From Cryptomeria japonica (lineage: Eukaryota > Streptophyta > Pinopsida > Cupressales > Cupressaceae), in NCBI RefSeq assembly GCF_030272615.1, contig NC_081414.1, forward strand, positions 824,367,396 through 824,431,395: a stretch of 64,000 nucleotides of DNA, given 5' to 3'. The notes beneath the pieces were generated by a model, which searched no databases, had not been told where the DNA came from, and worked only from the letters and a program-made list of their open reading frames with translations. Below, piece by piece: positions 11,772 through 23,075 of the stretch; the stretch's first letter is position 1, and every line of letters starts with the position of its first letter. A program made the translations under genes and the position numbers.

Positions 11772-12776
11772 CTAGTATGACATCTCTTCTTTAATGGCTA
11801 CAAACACAATGTCTTCATTAGCATCACCATCAGATTCCTCATTAGTGATACCACCATCAACAGCAATAAAATAATCTCTTTTGCCTTTACCCTTGTACTT
11901 CTTGAATTTCTCTTGTTTGTTCTCATTATCACCATTAGGATAGTTAGCAGCAATGTGTCCAATCTTATTACATGCAAAACATTTCAAAGGTAATTTGCCT
12001 CTATATTTACCTATACCTCTAGGCAACCGCTTGGCCAACAATGCTTCAAGCTCAACTAAACTATCTTCATCATTAGCTTCTCTGCTGGATCTGGATTCAT
12101 AATTGTGACTAGCGTCTCTACTTTTTCTCATAGATGGGTTAGAAACAAAATCTCTAAATGCAGACTCAGATTTCTATACACTACCCTCATAACCATTTAA
12201 TTCAAAAGCAGTAAGCTTGCCAATGATGGAGTCAAGAGTTACCTTAGTTTTGTCAATGGACTTCAGCTCCTGAATAGCTACAACTCGGATAGCATAGACC
12301 GGTAGAAGGGTTCGCAATACCTTACTAATCACTGTGGAATCTTCCACTTTATCTCCTGCACTCTTAATTTCACTGACTATCTCTTTTATCCTTTGACCAT
12401 ACTGTTGGATATTCTCACCTTCAGCCATCGGCATGTCATCAAACTTTTCTCTTATACTCTCTTCTTTAGAAATCTTAACATGTTCATCACTGCTATAAAT
12501 CTCTTCAAGTTTTTTCCATACCTTATATGTAGTTTCAAGACCATGAACATCTACATACTCTGCATCAGACAAAGAACTGATAACAGCCTCCAATGCTTGA
12601 TGATTTTCTTTTTGCTCTTTCTTTTGATCATCAATCAACATCCTAGTAGGTGCAACATACTTAGTATTGACATGTTCCCAATACTGGCTTCCCAAACTCT
12701 TGATATAAATTTTCATTTGGTCACTCCATATTTTGTAGTTCTCTCTATTAAACTTTAGACCTTCCTTCTTCATCAT
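11772..12776 (-). pseudogene. Copia gag with damaged zinc knuckle
   Basis: Starts MMKKEGLKFNRENYKIWSDQ, the classic N-Y-x-x-W opening of copia gag, about 55 bp after the PBS, so this ATG is credible. The gag core follows (IREKFDDMPMAEGENIQQY, KVLRTLLPVYAIRVVAI). A TAG at 12174-12176 splits it, and the second piece (12131-11772) has the knuckle CFACNKIGHIAANYP, where the last cysteine is Tyr, so metal binding should be lost. It ends in a TAG at 11772-11774 in frame with the protease. Confidence 0.87.
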
Positions 12777-12832
12777 GATTTACAAGATCTTTACCTCAAG
12801 CTATTACGCTTAGACCTTAGAGGACCTGATAT

Positions 12833-12844
12833 GCTCTAATACCA
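12833..12844 (-). promoter_or_regulatory. PBS of copia element (initiator-Met tRNA type)
   Basis: Minus-strand TGGTATTAGAGC, two bases inside the 5' LTR (starts 12847). It differs by one base from TGGTATCAGAGC, the usual initiator-methionine tRNA PBS; the change is C to T. Confidence 0.8.
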
Positions 12845-12846
12845 AT

Positions 12847-14208
12847 TGATGGTATGATGAAAGAATAAGTATCTAGTCAACTACTGAGAGGGGGGCTAAA
12901 TTAGTAGATAGAAAAACCGATACAAACTTCACCAATCTCAAAAAATCAATCTCTCAAATTAAACTTAGAATTAACAATGTAATACCTTTGTCAAGATAAA
13001 AACTCATAAGAAAAACTGGTTGACTGTTACAACAAATTAATAGGAAAAAACTTCTTCATTTCTCAATGCTTCTGATTATCATGACTTATCTAAGTAGTTA
13101 AGTAAATCAATCATGAAAAAATAACCACAAAAACATTCACCACTTGACACAAATATTTTTGACATGGAAACCCAAATAGGTAAAAACCACGGTGAGATGA
13201 GACTCACAAGATAACTATCTGAACTCTTCTAAAGTTTTCCCTGTTAGGGGCCTAGACTGTAAAAGCTTTACAAAAATTCTTGTTAAGAACTAATCCTGTT
13301 AGGAATCACCTAGTTAAGGGATTGACTACAAATGCCTTGTTAGAAGCAATACCCTGTAAGGAGTAACCTTGGTAGAGGATTTGAAAATCCAAGCTAATGG
13401 ATCACCTTGTTAGAGGATTTCAATAACACCAAGCTTGTTAGAGCTTACTCGGTTAGGGGATTTCAATTCTGATGTAATTGATAGAAAACAACAAGAGTTT
13501 GATGATCTTTCTGAATAGCACTACACTTGCTTGATTAGATCCATTTCATGCTCCTATCTTCCTTTACTCAAACTGCAGATACATCATCTGATTCGGCAAC
13601 CACGCACTCAAACGATCTTGTCTATCTCTTTGCCAACTCATTAAACTAAACAATTTTATCAGCCTTATAAACAAATCAATCAGTCAGTAACACAACAAAA
13701 ACCTAATTCTCATAGAGATTACAAACAAATTGGTTCAAGTATGACCGTTGGATTACATAGCAATCTCTGCACATCAATCAAGAAAACCTTGATCACTCCT
13801 TGATCACCGCTTCATTGAACTTAGTAACTCATCACACGCTTTGCATTAGATGCAATACATTTTATCATTCCTTAGACAAAAACCATTACAACAACTCGCC
13901 AAAATCTCTTGAGATTTTCTTCATACAATAATCATACATGTCATAATCATTACCGCTCATCATCATATCATAAACCAATATAACCAATTCACTAGACTTA
14001 ATCGGTTAGGGTCTATCAAAAACAATAGGTAGGGCTTACCAGTTATATCAATAGATAAGGTTTACACCGATTACCAGTTCACTCCACAAATTCTTCCTAC
14101 CGGTTATAGTAACAATATTACAACAATATCAACAATATCATTACCGGTTAATTGACATCAATGACAACATAACATATCATTAATGCAATCTTCATGCAAA
14201 TGCCAACA
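12847..14208 (-). repeat. 5' LTR of copia element
   Basis: 1362 bp, TGATGGTATGATG...AATGCCAACA, paired with 6969-8324. Followed immediately by TAATT, the target-site copy. Confidence 0.92.
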
Positions 14209-14213
14209 TAATT

Positions 14214-14345
14214 AAATGTGAATTTAATTAAAATGGCTAGAAGGGGATAGGGGATATTAATCAAATCTTTGATTAATGGGTGGAATAATGATTACAAAAT
14301 GAATAATATTCATTTTAGCAGTTGTGCAAGTTTTAGGCGTCTACA
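14214..14345 (-). repeat. 5' LTR of Tat-like element, outer part
   Basis: Continues the LTR interrupted at 6968: it begins with the repeat unit containing GTGAATTTAATTAAAATGGC and runs to GGCGTCTACA, a plausible LTR terminus (TGTAGACGCC on the minus strand). Confidence 0.6.
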
Positions 14346-16300
14346 ACTAGAATCATCATCATCTCTTTATCGAACATCAAGAACACTCACAGAACTGATT
14401 GCCAAACTAAAAGATTCACTTGAGGACCTCAAAATAATGAACCACTCAAACTGAGGATACACATCAATGTCCAAAATACATCCCACACATCTGCAATCAA
14501 AGATATTATAATTCAGGAGCAATACACACAAATTTACTAAACTTTGTTAATATTGAACAATTGAAAAACCAACCGCAATACCAAATCACATAAATCAATC
14601 AAATCTCCATGCAGACCTCTAAAACTTATGCTAAACCAACTGGAGATATTTGTCACAAAACCCATTAATCCGCATCATCTCATCTGCAACACACAGGCTA
14701 AACCAACTTACTTAATTTGACTGCAACACCGAAATACATAGAGGAATATGTTGACATCAATGACAACACATCACTCTATCTAATCACTATCCAACAAATG
14801 AGTTGTAAAAGGGAGGAACACATGTTGATGTGTGTTTTGACATGTTATAGGGCATCTAGATTGGAGATAAGGTCAAATCTACTTTATTGGGTGGTTTTTT
14901 CCTATGGTTTTGAAATATTGTTTGATGGTTTCTTGTATTGTATCTCCTATATATGAGGTGCATGAGATAGAGGTTGTGTGTAAGAGTCTTATGGCTATTG
15001 AGTTACCCCTGAATCCGTGATTAGTGGTACTCCTATGAAGAGCTTTCTTTGTAAGTATATTGTAATCTGTTATTAATTGCTGAATAATATATTGACTCAC
15101 TTTTGGGGTGGGGTTTTTCTCCCAAAAGGGTTTTCCCCTTGTAAATTCCTGTGTTGTGGCATGCATGATATTATATTTATTTCTATTAAGGTTCTATAAC
15201 TGTTGTAATGATCTAAAAACAAATTGCATTACCCTCCTCTCAAGGTTAATGTAGGAAGTTGTTCCACTACTTAACTTCGTTACATGCCCTTTTTAGACGT
15301 CTACATGTACTTTTGTGTTGTCTAATTGGGGGTGATGTAAAGTGTTGAGATCTCTTTTTTTGATCTCTTCTATGTTGACCCAAAAATACTTTTGGTGTTC
15401 ACCTTATGTGCTCTTCTTCCACTATGTTCATAATTCTACTACATTTAGGGTATAAGGTCAATTAATTACAATCAAACTTGATGTACATGATTCATCAAAT
15501 GTGCATATTGAACCTAGTTAGTGGATCCATTATGTGCTATATTTTTGTCATCTGCTCCATTTCCCTTGATTTTTCTTTGCTTGGGGGCATATAATTCTAG
15601 CAACATGCTTGTGTTTTGGATGCATGTATGCTACCTTAAAGCAATTGCTCCGAGTAAGGTATACACAATCATTTTAATGTGGGGGTATACACTCTGCTCT
15701 TTGTTACATTTTGTGCACACACCATGAGATTTAGTTTGTACACTTTTATCACACACCATGATATGTCTAATGCATGCTACAATGCCCATTTTAAAATCAA
15801 TCTTTATTCATATTACTTTGCAAACTAAGCATTTTTCTTTGTAATATTTGAATTGATTTTTCAATTCAATTATTTTTTTGGACGTGACACATAGTAAGTA
15901 TAAACCTTACTAGACTAGCATAGTCATTCTCTCTCCTCTCTTCATGTGTTTCTCCTTTTATCTTGATATTAGATTGATAAGATTCTAAGTCCCTAGGGGC
16001 TTGGTGTGCCTTGCCTCTTTAATATCTTGATGAAAGTATTTCAATGCTAATTTGTACTTTACCAAGAGTATGAGCATATGTTCATACTCTCACTAAACTA
16101 GGGGCTAAATGTAGCATCATAAGTTGTATTTGTATACAATTTCATACTCACTTAGGCCTCACTTTAGCATTCTGACCTTTTGCACTCTAATTATGATTAA
16201 ATTTTGTCACACAAACATCAAATAGGAATTCCTCATTTTCACCTTGTTGTCTAGTCCTTTGTTTAGCCCCAATAGGTAGGATAAGGGTACCAAAAGTTAC
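14346..16300. other. Gene-free stretch with a copia LTR-like scrap
   Basis: No supported gene. About 14940-15170 resembles the U5 end of plant copia LTRs: a TTTTTCTCCCAAAAGGG block followed by TTTTCCCCTTGTAAATTCC and a 'GTTGTGGCATGC' tail, with no partner LTR found. The rest (15240-16300) is unassigned AT-rich sequence. Confidence 0.4.
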
Positions 16301-16400
16301 CTTGTCCTTGGACAATAGCACCCCAAGTTCCCTTGTCCTTGGACAATGGCACCCCAAGTTCCCTTGTCCTTGGACAATGTCACCCCAAGTGCCCTTGTCC
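16301..16400. repeat. 31-bp minisatellite, three-plus copies
   Basis: CTTGTCCTTGGACAAT starts units at 16301, 16332 and 16363, with a partial unit at 16394. Each unit contains the perfect dyad TTGTCC-TT-GGACAA. The downstream 16400-16935 is unassigned. Confidence 0.85.
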
Positions 16401-16935
16401 AAGCTAAATGGGCCCAATTTTGGACCCTTCAATGGTTGGAAAATGCAGGCGAGAATTCCTTTCCCGTGTCAGCTTGCTTCATAAATTCAAACACATTTCA
16501 TGAGGTAAGGTATAAAAGTAAGCTTTACCTTCTCATTTGAGACATCCATCTTACAGATCTCTTCACTCAATTATTCAAGTTCAAGTGAGCAAGTGATCAA
16601 GCATTATAAGGGTAGTGAAGGAGAGGTCAAGTATTCAAATTTCAAGCATTCAAGATGACATCCATGATCAAGATAGTATGAATACATTTCTACATTCCTA
16701 CATGACAACATCAATCCTTTCATGAAAACTTCAAATAAAGGCTCATAAAGGTATAACATTCCAATTTATCATTTCAATCTAGATCTAGACTTTGACCTTT
16801 TGAGGTATGCTTTCCATTTAAATTTGAATTCAATTTAGGTTTAATTCTAAACCCAGGATTTGACCTAAGAAAACCTTATCAATCGAACAACAATTTTCCT
16901 CCTTTGTATGTGTAGGTGACAATTTTCCTCCTTTG

Positions 16936-18205
16936 TATGCAAACACCATTGGCTCCCCCACCTACAAGCTTGCTACCCACTTGGCTAAGATCTTGTCCCC
17001 TCTTTCTGGTTAGTCTCTTTCTTTCATAAAAAATTCAACCCACCTTCTTGATTTCATCTGTAACCAAAAACTTGATAGTAATGACCTCTTAGTTAGCTTT
17101 GATGTGGTCCCTCTCTCTTCACCATGGTGCCCATCCCTAACTCTATTGAGTTGTTTAGGAAAAAGACCAACTATGATATTGCCAACCTGGTTGAGTTATG
17201 CCTTAGATCTACTTTCTTGTCATTCCAAGGTGTAATTTATGAATAGGTTGATGGGGTTGCTACGAGTTCTCCTCTTTTCCCAATTGTGGCCAACCTTTAT
17301 ATGGACAACTTTGAAAACATCACTCTCCACTCCTTCCCTCTTAAACCAAAGTGGTGGAAGTGCTATGTTGATGACACCAATATTTGTTGGCCCCATGGTC
17401 GTGAGAAATTGGAGGAGTTCCACTCTCACTTAAACAACATTGCCAAGTGTATTTCCATTACCAAGGAGATTGAAACCAACAACAAGCTTCCTTTCCTGGA
17501 CATCCTTCCCATTAAAAATACTGATGACTCTTTAGTTCATAGTGTTTACCACAAATCCACCCACACCGATTCTTATCTTCACTCTTACTCTCATCTCCAC
17601 CCTGCCCAAAAAGTCAATATCCCTAAGACTTTGGCTTCTTGTACTTTTCCAAATTATGATGTTGAAAACATTGATCAAGAGATCGCTCATTTGTTCAATG
17701 TCTTTGCATTAAATGGTTACAAGAGGAAGCACATCATTAGGGCCATTAAGCAAGCCAAATCATGGAGTGATCCTAATCCTAATCCTTCTCCTCCTCCCTA
17801 TCCCCTATTTTCTTGTGCCTCCTTGCCTTTTATTGAGGGCCTCTCCAACAAACTTGCCAAGATTCTTAAAAAAAGAGGCCTTTGTTGCTCCTTCAAAACC
17901 CTTAGGAATCACATTCCTCCTTCCAAAGACCCCAAATACCTCTTTCTCAACTCGGTGTCTATAAAGTCACTTGTTCATGTTGCACTCCTTATATTGGTGA
18001 GTCTCGTTGCTCTATTAGCACGAGGTTTAAAGAACATTGGGATGACATTAGACATGAATGAATCCTTAAATCAACACTTTTAGAGCACTCTTCCAAGACT
18101 AAACACCACATTCCCCTAGAGGACACCCAAATTATTGTAGTTGAGGACAACTACTTTAGAAGGAAGCTCAAAGAGGCCATTGAAATCCATAATCACCTGC
18201 CAACC
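16936..18205 (+). pseudogene. Penelope-like element: reverse transcriptase and GIY-YIG endonuclease remnant
   Basis: Plus-strand motifs in order, across several frames: GSPTYKLATHLAKILSPLSG (16951), SFDVVPL and FTMVPIP (about 17100), VDGVATSSPLFPIVANLYM (about 17245-17305), WWKCYVDDTNICWPHG with the catalytic YVDD at 17364-17375, LPFLDILPIKN, VYHKSTHTDSYLH and HPAQK. These are the signature blocks of Penelope-type RT. Then comes a GIY-YIG nuclease: GVYKVTCSCCTPYIGESR (17955 onward), STRFKEHWDDIRHE, then, after a TGA, HSSKTKHHIPLED and KEAIEIH up to the insertion at 18206. The 5' part of the RT is missing. PLEs copy RNA at nicked or telomeric ends. The element is dead through stops and frameshifts. 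Confidence 0.88.
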
Positions 18206-19802
18206 TGATGGGTTGGTGTTTGGGATAGACTAGCTTAGTCTATGCTCCTGGATCCTTTCCTTGGATCACCTGGTGTTTTCCACACACCCTAGAGTCTCTA
18301 GGACTTCCTTTTGTTTGAGGAATCCCCTGACCATGCCTAATCCACCCACCAATGAGTTATACTGCTGCTCCTAAGGTCTCACCTACTCATGAGACTCATA
18401 ATCCCTTACTATGGCTAATAAGGGCTAATCTTGTTCCACACCTTCCAAGGTCTTAGCAAGGTTGTTCAGGTCTGTTTCATGGCCTATCCACCCATTCATG
18501 AGCCCCCAAGAGGTTTCAACCATTCAACCTCTTACCGATTTCACTATTTTGTGTTTTTGCCTACAAAATAGGGCTACAAGAAAGAGCCCCTATTAGGCCT
18601 CGTACCCGGTCTTCTAGGGCTCCCTCTCCCAAACGGTATCAAAACAACCCTAACTCCCAAAATGGACTACTATTCAATTAGCAAGGACTCAAGGATTTTA
18701 TAGGTTTTGGGCCTCCAAGTGGCCGTACAGTGCCTAGGGTGAATTTTGGGGGTTTTTAAGGGTTTTGTGAGGGTTTCTAGGATCTGCCTGGGTCATAGTG
18801 AGTACTTTGGGTTTTAGCCACCTTGTTTGGATTGGTGGAGGCTCCTCCTCTACCCCAATTATTCTTCAACCACTCCTCTACACTTCCTCCAAAGGATGCT
18901 CTCTCTACTAATCAACCTTGCTCTTCAAGACCTCTGCACTAACAGCCATTCCTAACCGGGCACTATCCAATCTCGCCTAGGAATGGTTCTTTGCTTGGTC
19001 ATCTTGCATTTTCTGCTTGCTTGAGACTATAATATAGAGTCTCCACATCCATTACCCATGGTTTCATGGTGGTTCCACAATGTGGAATGGAGTTAAGACT
19101 TCATTTACACAATTCTGTCCAAAACTGGACAGTAAGACTACAACTTACAAAATATTTACACACACACACTCAACCTGCAAGTAAAAACCTAAAATAAATG
19201 CTTGAAATGAAAGTATTTACACCATGGAAGATAAACCACATAGTTTTGGAAATGTCTCAATCCATTAAACTGCTTGTCTACTTCATTCAAACTGACTAGT
19301 AACAGTTTCACAGTCACAGTCTATTCCTTCTGCTAGGGTCGTACAAGATCTGACCTTCCACCCCATTGTTTTAGGGTTTGAAAACACTTATACCTCTCAT
19401 ACCTCTATCTTTGTGCCAAATTTAGGGCTTTCCACACACAACAAGGGTTTGTGACCATTTTGGGTGGAAAAGTTGCTTGACAACTTTTAAAAGTTGTCAT
19501 GCAACTTTTGCATCTTTTGAGCAACTTTACTATTGTTGCTTTACATGACTCCCAAGCCTATTTTGGGCTATCCTAGGGAAATAAACATGCCAATAAGGCC
19601 TAACACACACTCCAGGCACACTCAACCTCTCCTGCACAATAAAATCACAATCTTGACTAAATGACCCCTAAGACCACCTCTAGGACCCTACCTAGGACCT
19701 ATGAGCACATGGCTCATTATTTTATGTACAATGGCTTCTAAAGAAGCATAATGACAACAAAACAAAGAAAAGGAAGGAGTTTGGAAGGGTGCTCCTGCAC
19801 CA
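18206..19802 (-). repeat. 3' LTR of gypsy chromovirus
   Basis: 1597 bp. The partner LTR is 73 bp shorter, mostly because it lacks one 74-bp segment (19362-19435 here) bounded by the short direct repeat TTCCAC at 19356 and 19430. Confidence 0.92.
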
Positions 19803-19816
19803 TACTCCCCCTCTGC
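19803..19816 (-). promoter_or_regulatory. Polypurine tract of gypsy chromovirus
   Basis: Minus-strand GCAGAGGGGGAGTA abuts the 3' LTR edge, the expected position of the plus-strand primer. Confidence 0.8.
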
Positions 19817-19822
19817 ACACAA

Positions 19823-20305
19823 CTAAGAAATAGAAGAAGGGATGAGAGCCGGGTCTATTCCAAGTGCCTTGAACCTGCTCTCCTCCACCCATGTAGCTTC
19901 AGATACTGGTTGATCTGCCCATTTCACTAAGTGCTCCATGTAGACCTGATGTCTAGTTGACTTCTTCACCCTTGATTCCAAGATCTCCTCTGCTTTAGGC
20001 TTCTTCACTCGTGGTAAGACATTCACATCAAGGTCCTACAGTACCTTGGCTTGGTTCTCAGTCTGCCCTTCTATCTCACCCTTGTACTTGATCAGGTCAG
20101 CAACATTAAAGACTGGTGATATAGCTAAAGTTAAAGGTAGGTCAACTTTATAGGCATTCTTACCATACTGCAATAGGATTCTACAAGGTCCTACCCTTCT
20201 CATCTGTAGCTTGGTAGGCTTACCTCCTTGCATCCTAGCTTTGCTCAAGTGGACCATCACATAGTCACCCATCTTGAACTGAACTTCTCTCCTTTTCTCA
20301 TCCAC
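19823..20305 (-). pseudogene. Integrase C-terminal part with chromodomain-like tail
   Basis: Piece 20305-20036 has the GPF/Y-type module: QFKMGDYVMVHLSKARM, RRVGPCRILLQYGKNAYKV and LPLTLAISPVFNVADL. A TAG at 20036-20038 separates it, in frame, from 20026-19823, which contains ESRVKKSTRHQVYMEHLVKW followed by ADQPVSEATWVEES. That matches the chromodomain core (Y-L-V-K-W...P...A-T-W-E) that steers chromovirus integration to particular histone marks. It ends about 20 bp before the polypurine tract, so it is the true C-terminus. Confidence 0.85.
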
Positions 20306-20350
20306 TTTGGCTTTTAGTTTTTTATTGGATTCAAGGATGGTCTTCTTAAC

Positions 20351-21047
20351 CTACTCATGAACTTCCTTGATGGTTTGAGTGAAGTCTTCTGCTTGCCCAC
20401 TCTTCATTTCCAAACTACCAAGGTCTCTCTCAGCTCACATACTCCCCTTGGATGCCTGCCATAGAAAACCTCAAAAGGACTTCTACCAGTGGTTCTATTC
20501 ACACTATCATTATATGCATATTCTACCTGAGAAATGATTAGATCCCATGTTTGACCATACTCCTTAGTTAAGCACCTCAACAAGTTGCCTAACACTCTAT
20601 TGATGACTTCAATCTGACCATCTGTTTGTGGATGCTAAGCTGAGCTGAATGACAAGTTTGTTCCTAGTCTCCTCCATAATGTTTGCCAAAAATGACCTAT
20701 GAACTTGTTGTCCCTGTCTGAAATAATGCTTAAAGGGAGTCCATGAATCCTAACAATCTCCTTGAAGAAGAGATGTGCAACATAGCTTGCATCATGTGTA
20801 GTTTTGCATGGGATAAAATGACTCATTTTGGAAAATCTATCTACTACCACATAGATGTTGTCCATACCTATTTTTGTCTTGGGAAGCCCTACTACAAAGT
20901 CCATGTTATACATTCCCAAGGTTTGTTAGGAACCGATAATGGTTGATATAAACCGGCATTGCTTGATCCACCTTTGGCTCTTTGGCATACACCACACTGT
21001 TCTACATATCTTTTCACATCCCTTGGCAACTTTGGCCAATAGTACTA
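20351..21047 (-). pseudogene. Integrase zinc-binding and catalytic core (gypsy)
   Basis: From 21047: YYWPKLPRDVKRYVEQCGVC (zinc-binding domain end), then [13 protein letters not shown] and [19 protein letters not shown] (catalytic Asp residues; the D-R-D here has Asn where Ser/Pro is common), the HPQTDGQIEV block (20635 region) and YGRHPRG. Breaks: TAG 21045-21047, a frameshift near 20920 just before [13 protein letters not shown] 20635-20637 immediately before HPQTDGQ, a frameshift near 20410 and TAG 20351-20353. It would insert the element DNA into chromosomes. Confidence 0.87.
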
Positions 21048-21761
21048 CCTTTGTACTAATTCTAGGGTCTTATTAATTCCAAAGTGTCCACTCAAACTGC
21101 CATTATGTTTCTCTTGGATGAGGTTTTCCCTCATGGATCCCCTAGGTACACACAACTGATTACCTTTGAACAAGAGACCATTTTGAAGGGTGTAATCTGC
21201 ATACTCACCATGGAAATGGTTCTCAAACTCTTTGCAAACCTTATAAGTTGTTGAGAAATCTGCATCTCCTTCATAGAGGTCTTTGAAACCTTCTATTCCT
21301 ATGCTCTGCAACTGCAACTCTTGAACAGTCAACAACTTTCTGCTCAATGCATCCGCCATCTTGTTAAGTTGTCCCTTCTTATGCTTGATGGTGAAGGTGA
21401 AGGATTGGAGGTATTCCATCCATTTTAGATTCCTATTGCTTAGCTTCTCTTGAGTGTTTATGTAACTCAATGCCTGATTGTCTGTGAACACTACAAACTC
21501 CTTTGGAAGTAGGTAATGCCTCCATTTCTTTAGGGACTGCACTAGTGCATACAACTCTAGGTCATAAGCTGAGTACTTCTTCTTGGCTTCATTAGGCTTC
21601 TCACTGAAAAATGCCACAGGTCTTCCCTCTTGACTCAACACACCACATACTACAACTCCACTTGCATCACACTCCAAGGTGAATAGCTTATCAAACGTAG
21701 GTAGGAGAAGGATGGGTTTTGCGGCTATTTCCTGTTTCAACAATTGAAATGCTTTGTCTGC
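21045..21761 (-). pseudogene. RNase H and linker of gypsy pol
   Basis: Continues in frame after the TAG at 21762. Shows FTLECDASGVVVCGVLSQEG (first catalytic Asp, T-L/D-x-S-x-x-x-x-G-x-x-L pattern), KKYSAYDLELYALVQSLKKW (catalytic Glu), VVFTDNQALSYI (third Asp), then RNLKWMEYLQSF and NKMADALSRK, the standard end of gypsy RNase H. A linker with the integrase H-x-x-x-GHFG (SLSGHFGINKT) follows. Confidence 0.9.
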
Positions 21762-23075
21762 CTACTCAATCCATTTAAACTTGGTTTTAAGTCCCCCCTT
21801 AATGATGTCAAGGACTAGTGCACATATACCACTGAAATTTCTCATAAATTTCCTATAGAATTGAGCTAATCCATGGAAACTCCTTACCTCAGTTCCTGTT
21901 TTAGGTGCAAGCCAATTCAAGATTGCCTCCACTTTGCTTGGATCCATCTTCAAGGTTCCTTTGGACACCATAAATCCTAAGTAAACCAACTCTTGCTTCA
22001 AGAAGTCACACTTCTCTAGGTTGATGGATAGTTTCTCCTCATTCAACCTTTCTAAAACTAACCTCAAATGCTCAAGGTGCTTTTCCTTGGTTCTGCTATA
22101 GATGAGAATGTCATCTAGGTACACTACCACAAATCTACCTGTGAAGTCTTTTAACACCTCATTCATCAACCTCATGAAGGTGCTTGGAGCATTAGTAAGC
22201 CCAAATGGCATCACAAGCCATTCATACAATCCATCTGTAGTTTTAAAAGCAGTCTTCCACTCATTGCCCTCCTTGATTCTAATCTGGTGATAACCACTTT
22301 TAAGGTCTAGCTTGGTAAAATACATAGCCCCTCCTAAAAAATCCATTAGATCCTCTATTCTAGGAATAGGAAACCTGTACCTTATTGTTATCCTATTGAT
22401 TGCTCTTGAGTTAGTGCAAAGTCTCCACTTACCTCCTTTTTTTGATGCTAGCACTACCGGGACTGCACATGGGCTGATGCTCTTCTTAATCAATCCTTGT
22501 TCCAATAACTCCTGCACTTGCCTTGCTACTTCCTTATTCTGATCAGGTGTGAGCTTATATGCAGCCTTGTTAGGTAAGGATGCACCAGGAACAAAGTCAA
22601 TTTGGTGGCTTATAGACCTTCTTGGTGGGAGTGTTGTCGGTGCTCCATCACTCACTATATCCTTATACTCTTGCAACATTTGTTTGACTTCCTTAGGTAT
22701 TTCTGCATGCAACTTGTCTTCTTCCTCCTTTGGTTTCACAAAGATGGCACACTTCACTATCTCTTCCTTATGTAGCAAATTCAAGAACTCTTTACCAGTA
22801 GCCATTAAAACACTAGGTGTTTTTGAAGTGCCCTCTTCATCCTCTGTCAAAGACTGAATCTTGAAGGTCTTGTTGTCCTTCTTGAATGACATGGAGTTCT
22901 CCTCTCCATTATAGATCACCTTCCTATCAAACTGTCGGGGTCTTCCTAGCAATAAGTGACATGCATCCATAGGTAACACATCACAAAGGATCTTATCCTT
23001 GTATCCTCCAATTGAAAACTCTACCCAAGTCTGCTCATTGACTAGCACACTCTGTCCTTTGTTCAACCAAGTCAC
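21762..23075 (-). pseudogene. Gypsy pol: protease end, linker and reverse transcriptase
   Basis: 437 open residues. The N-terminus completes the protease with DVLPMDACHLLLGRPRQFD. The RT follows: PPRRSISHQIDFVPGASLPN, RLCTNSRAINRITIRYRFPI, FTKLDLKSGYHQIRIKEG, MPFGLTNAPSTFMRLMNEVL and the active site VVVYLDDILIYS (YLDD), then LEHLRLVLERL and FLKQELVYLGFMVS. This is the best preserved gene of the element. The ATG is not a real start: the segment is downstream of gag-protease, shifted by a single-base deletion near 23100. The TAG at 21762-21764 interrupts the connection to RNase H. Confidence 0.93.

Larger units (their letters stand above)
6969..14208 (-). mobile_element. Complete Ty1/copia retrotransposon (degenerate)
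   Basis: A full-length element: LTRs 6969-8324 and 12847-14208, both TGATGG...CCAACA; 5-bp target duplication TAATT at 6964-6968 and 14209-14213; PBS next to the right LTR; polypurine tract next to the left LTR. The inside encodes, right to left, gag, protease, integrase, reverse transcriptase and RNase H, the copia order. All genes are interrupted by stops or frameshifts, and the two LTRs differ by scattered substitutions and small indels, so the insertion is not recent. It sits inside the LTR of the older Tat-like element. Confidence 0.93.
1..14345 (-). mobile_element. Tat-like Ty3/gypsy retrotransposon, 5' half, split by a copia insertion
   Basis: Reading leftward from 14345, this element has a 5' LTR (14345 to 5620, interrupted by the copia element at 6969-14208), a primer-binding site, a leader of about 2.5 kb, then gag, a zinc knuckle, a retropepsin and a G-patch-like motif. 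Reverse transcriptase and the 3' LTR would lie left of position 1. The LTR edge at 14345 is set by the plus-strand ending GCGTCTACA; a target duplication cannot be tested because the other end is outside the window. The lineage rests on the gag/protease style and on a PBS resembling that of Tat-group plant elements (from memory). Many frame breaks make it non-autonomous. Confidence 0.75.

Noticed and set aside
12393-12758. A 121-codon plus-strand gene opposite copia gag
   Set aside because: It is the antisense shadow of the copia gag frame, which has clear family motifs.
16301-16400. CRISPR-like array
   Set aside because: Units are contiguous 31-bp tandem copies without distinct spacers, in a plant nuclear context.
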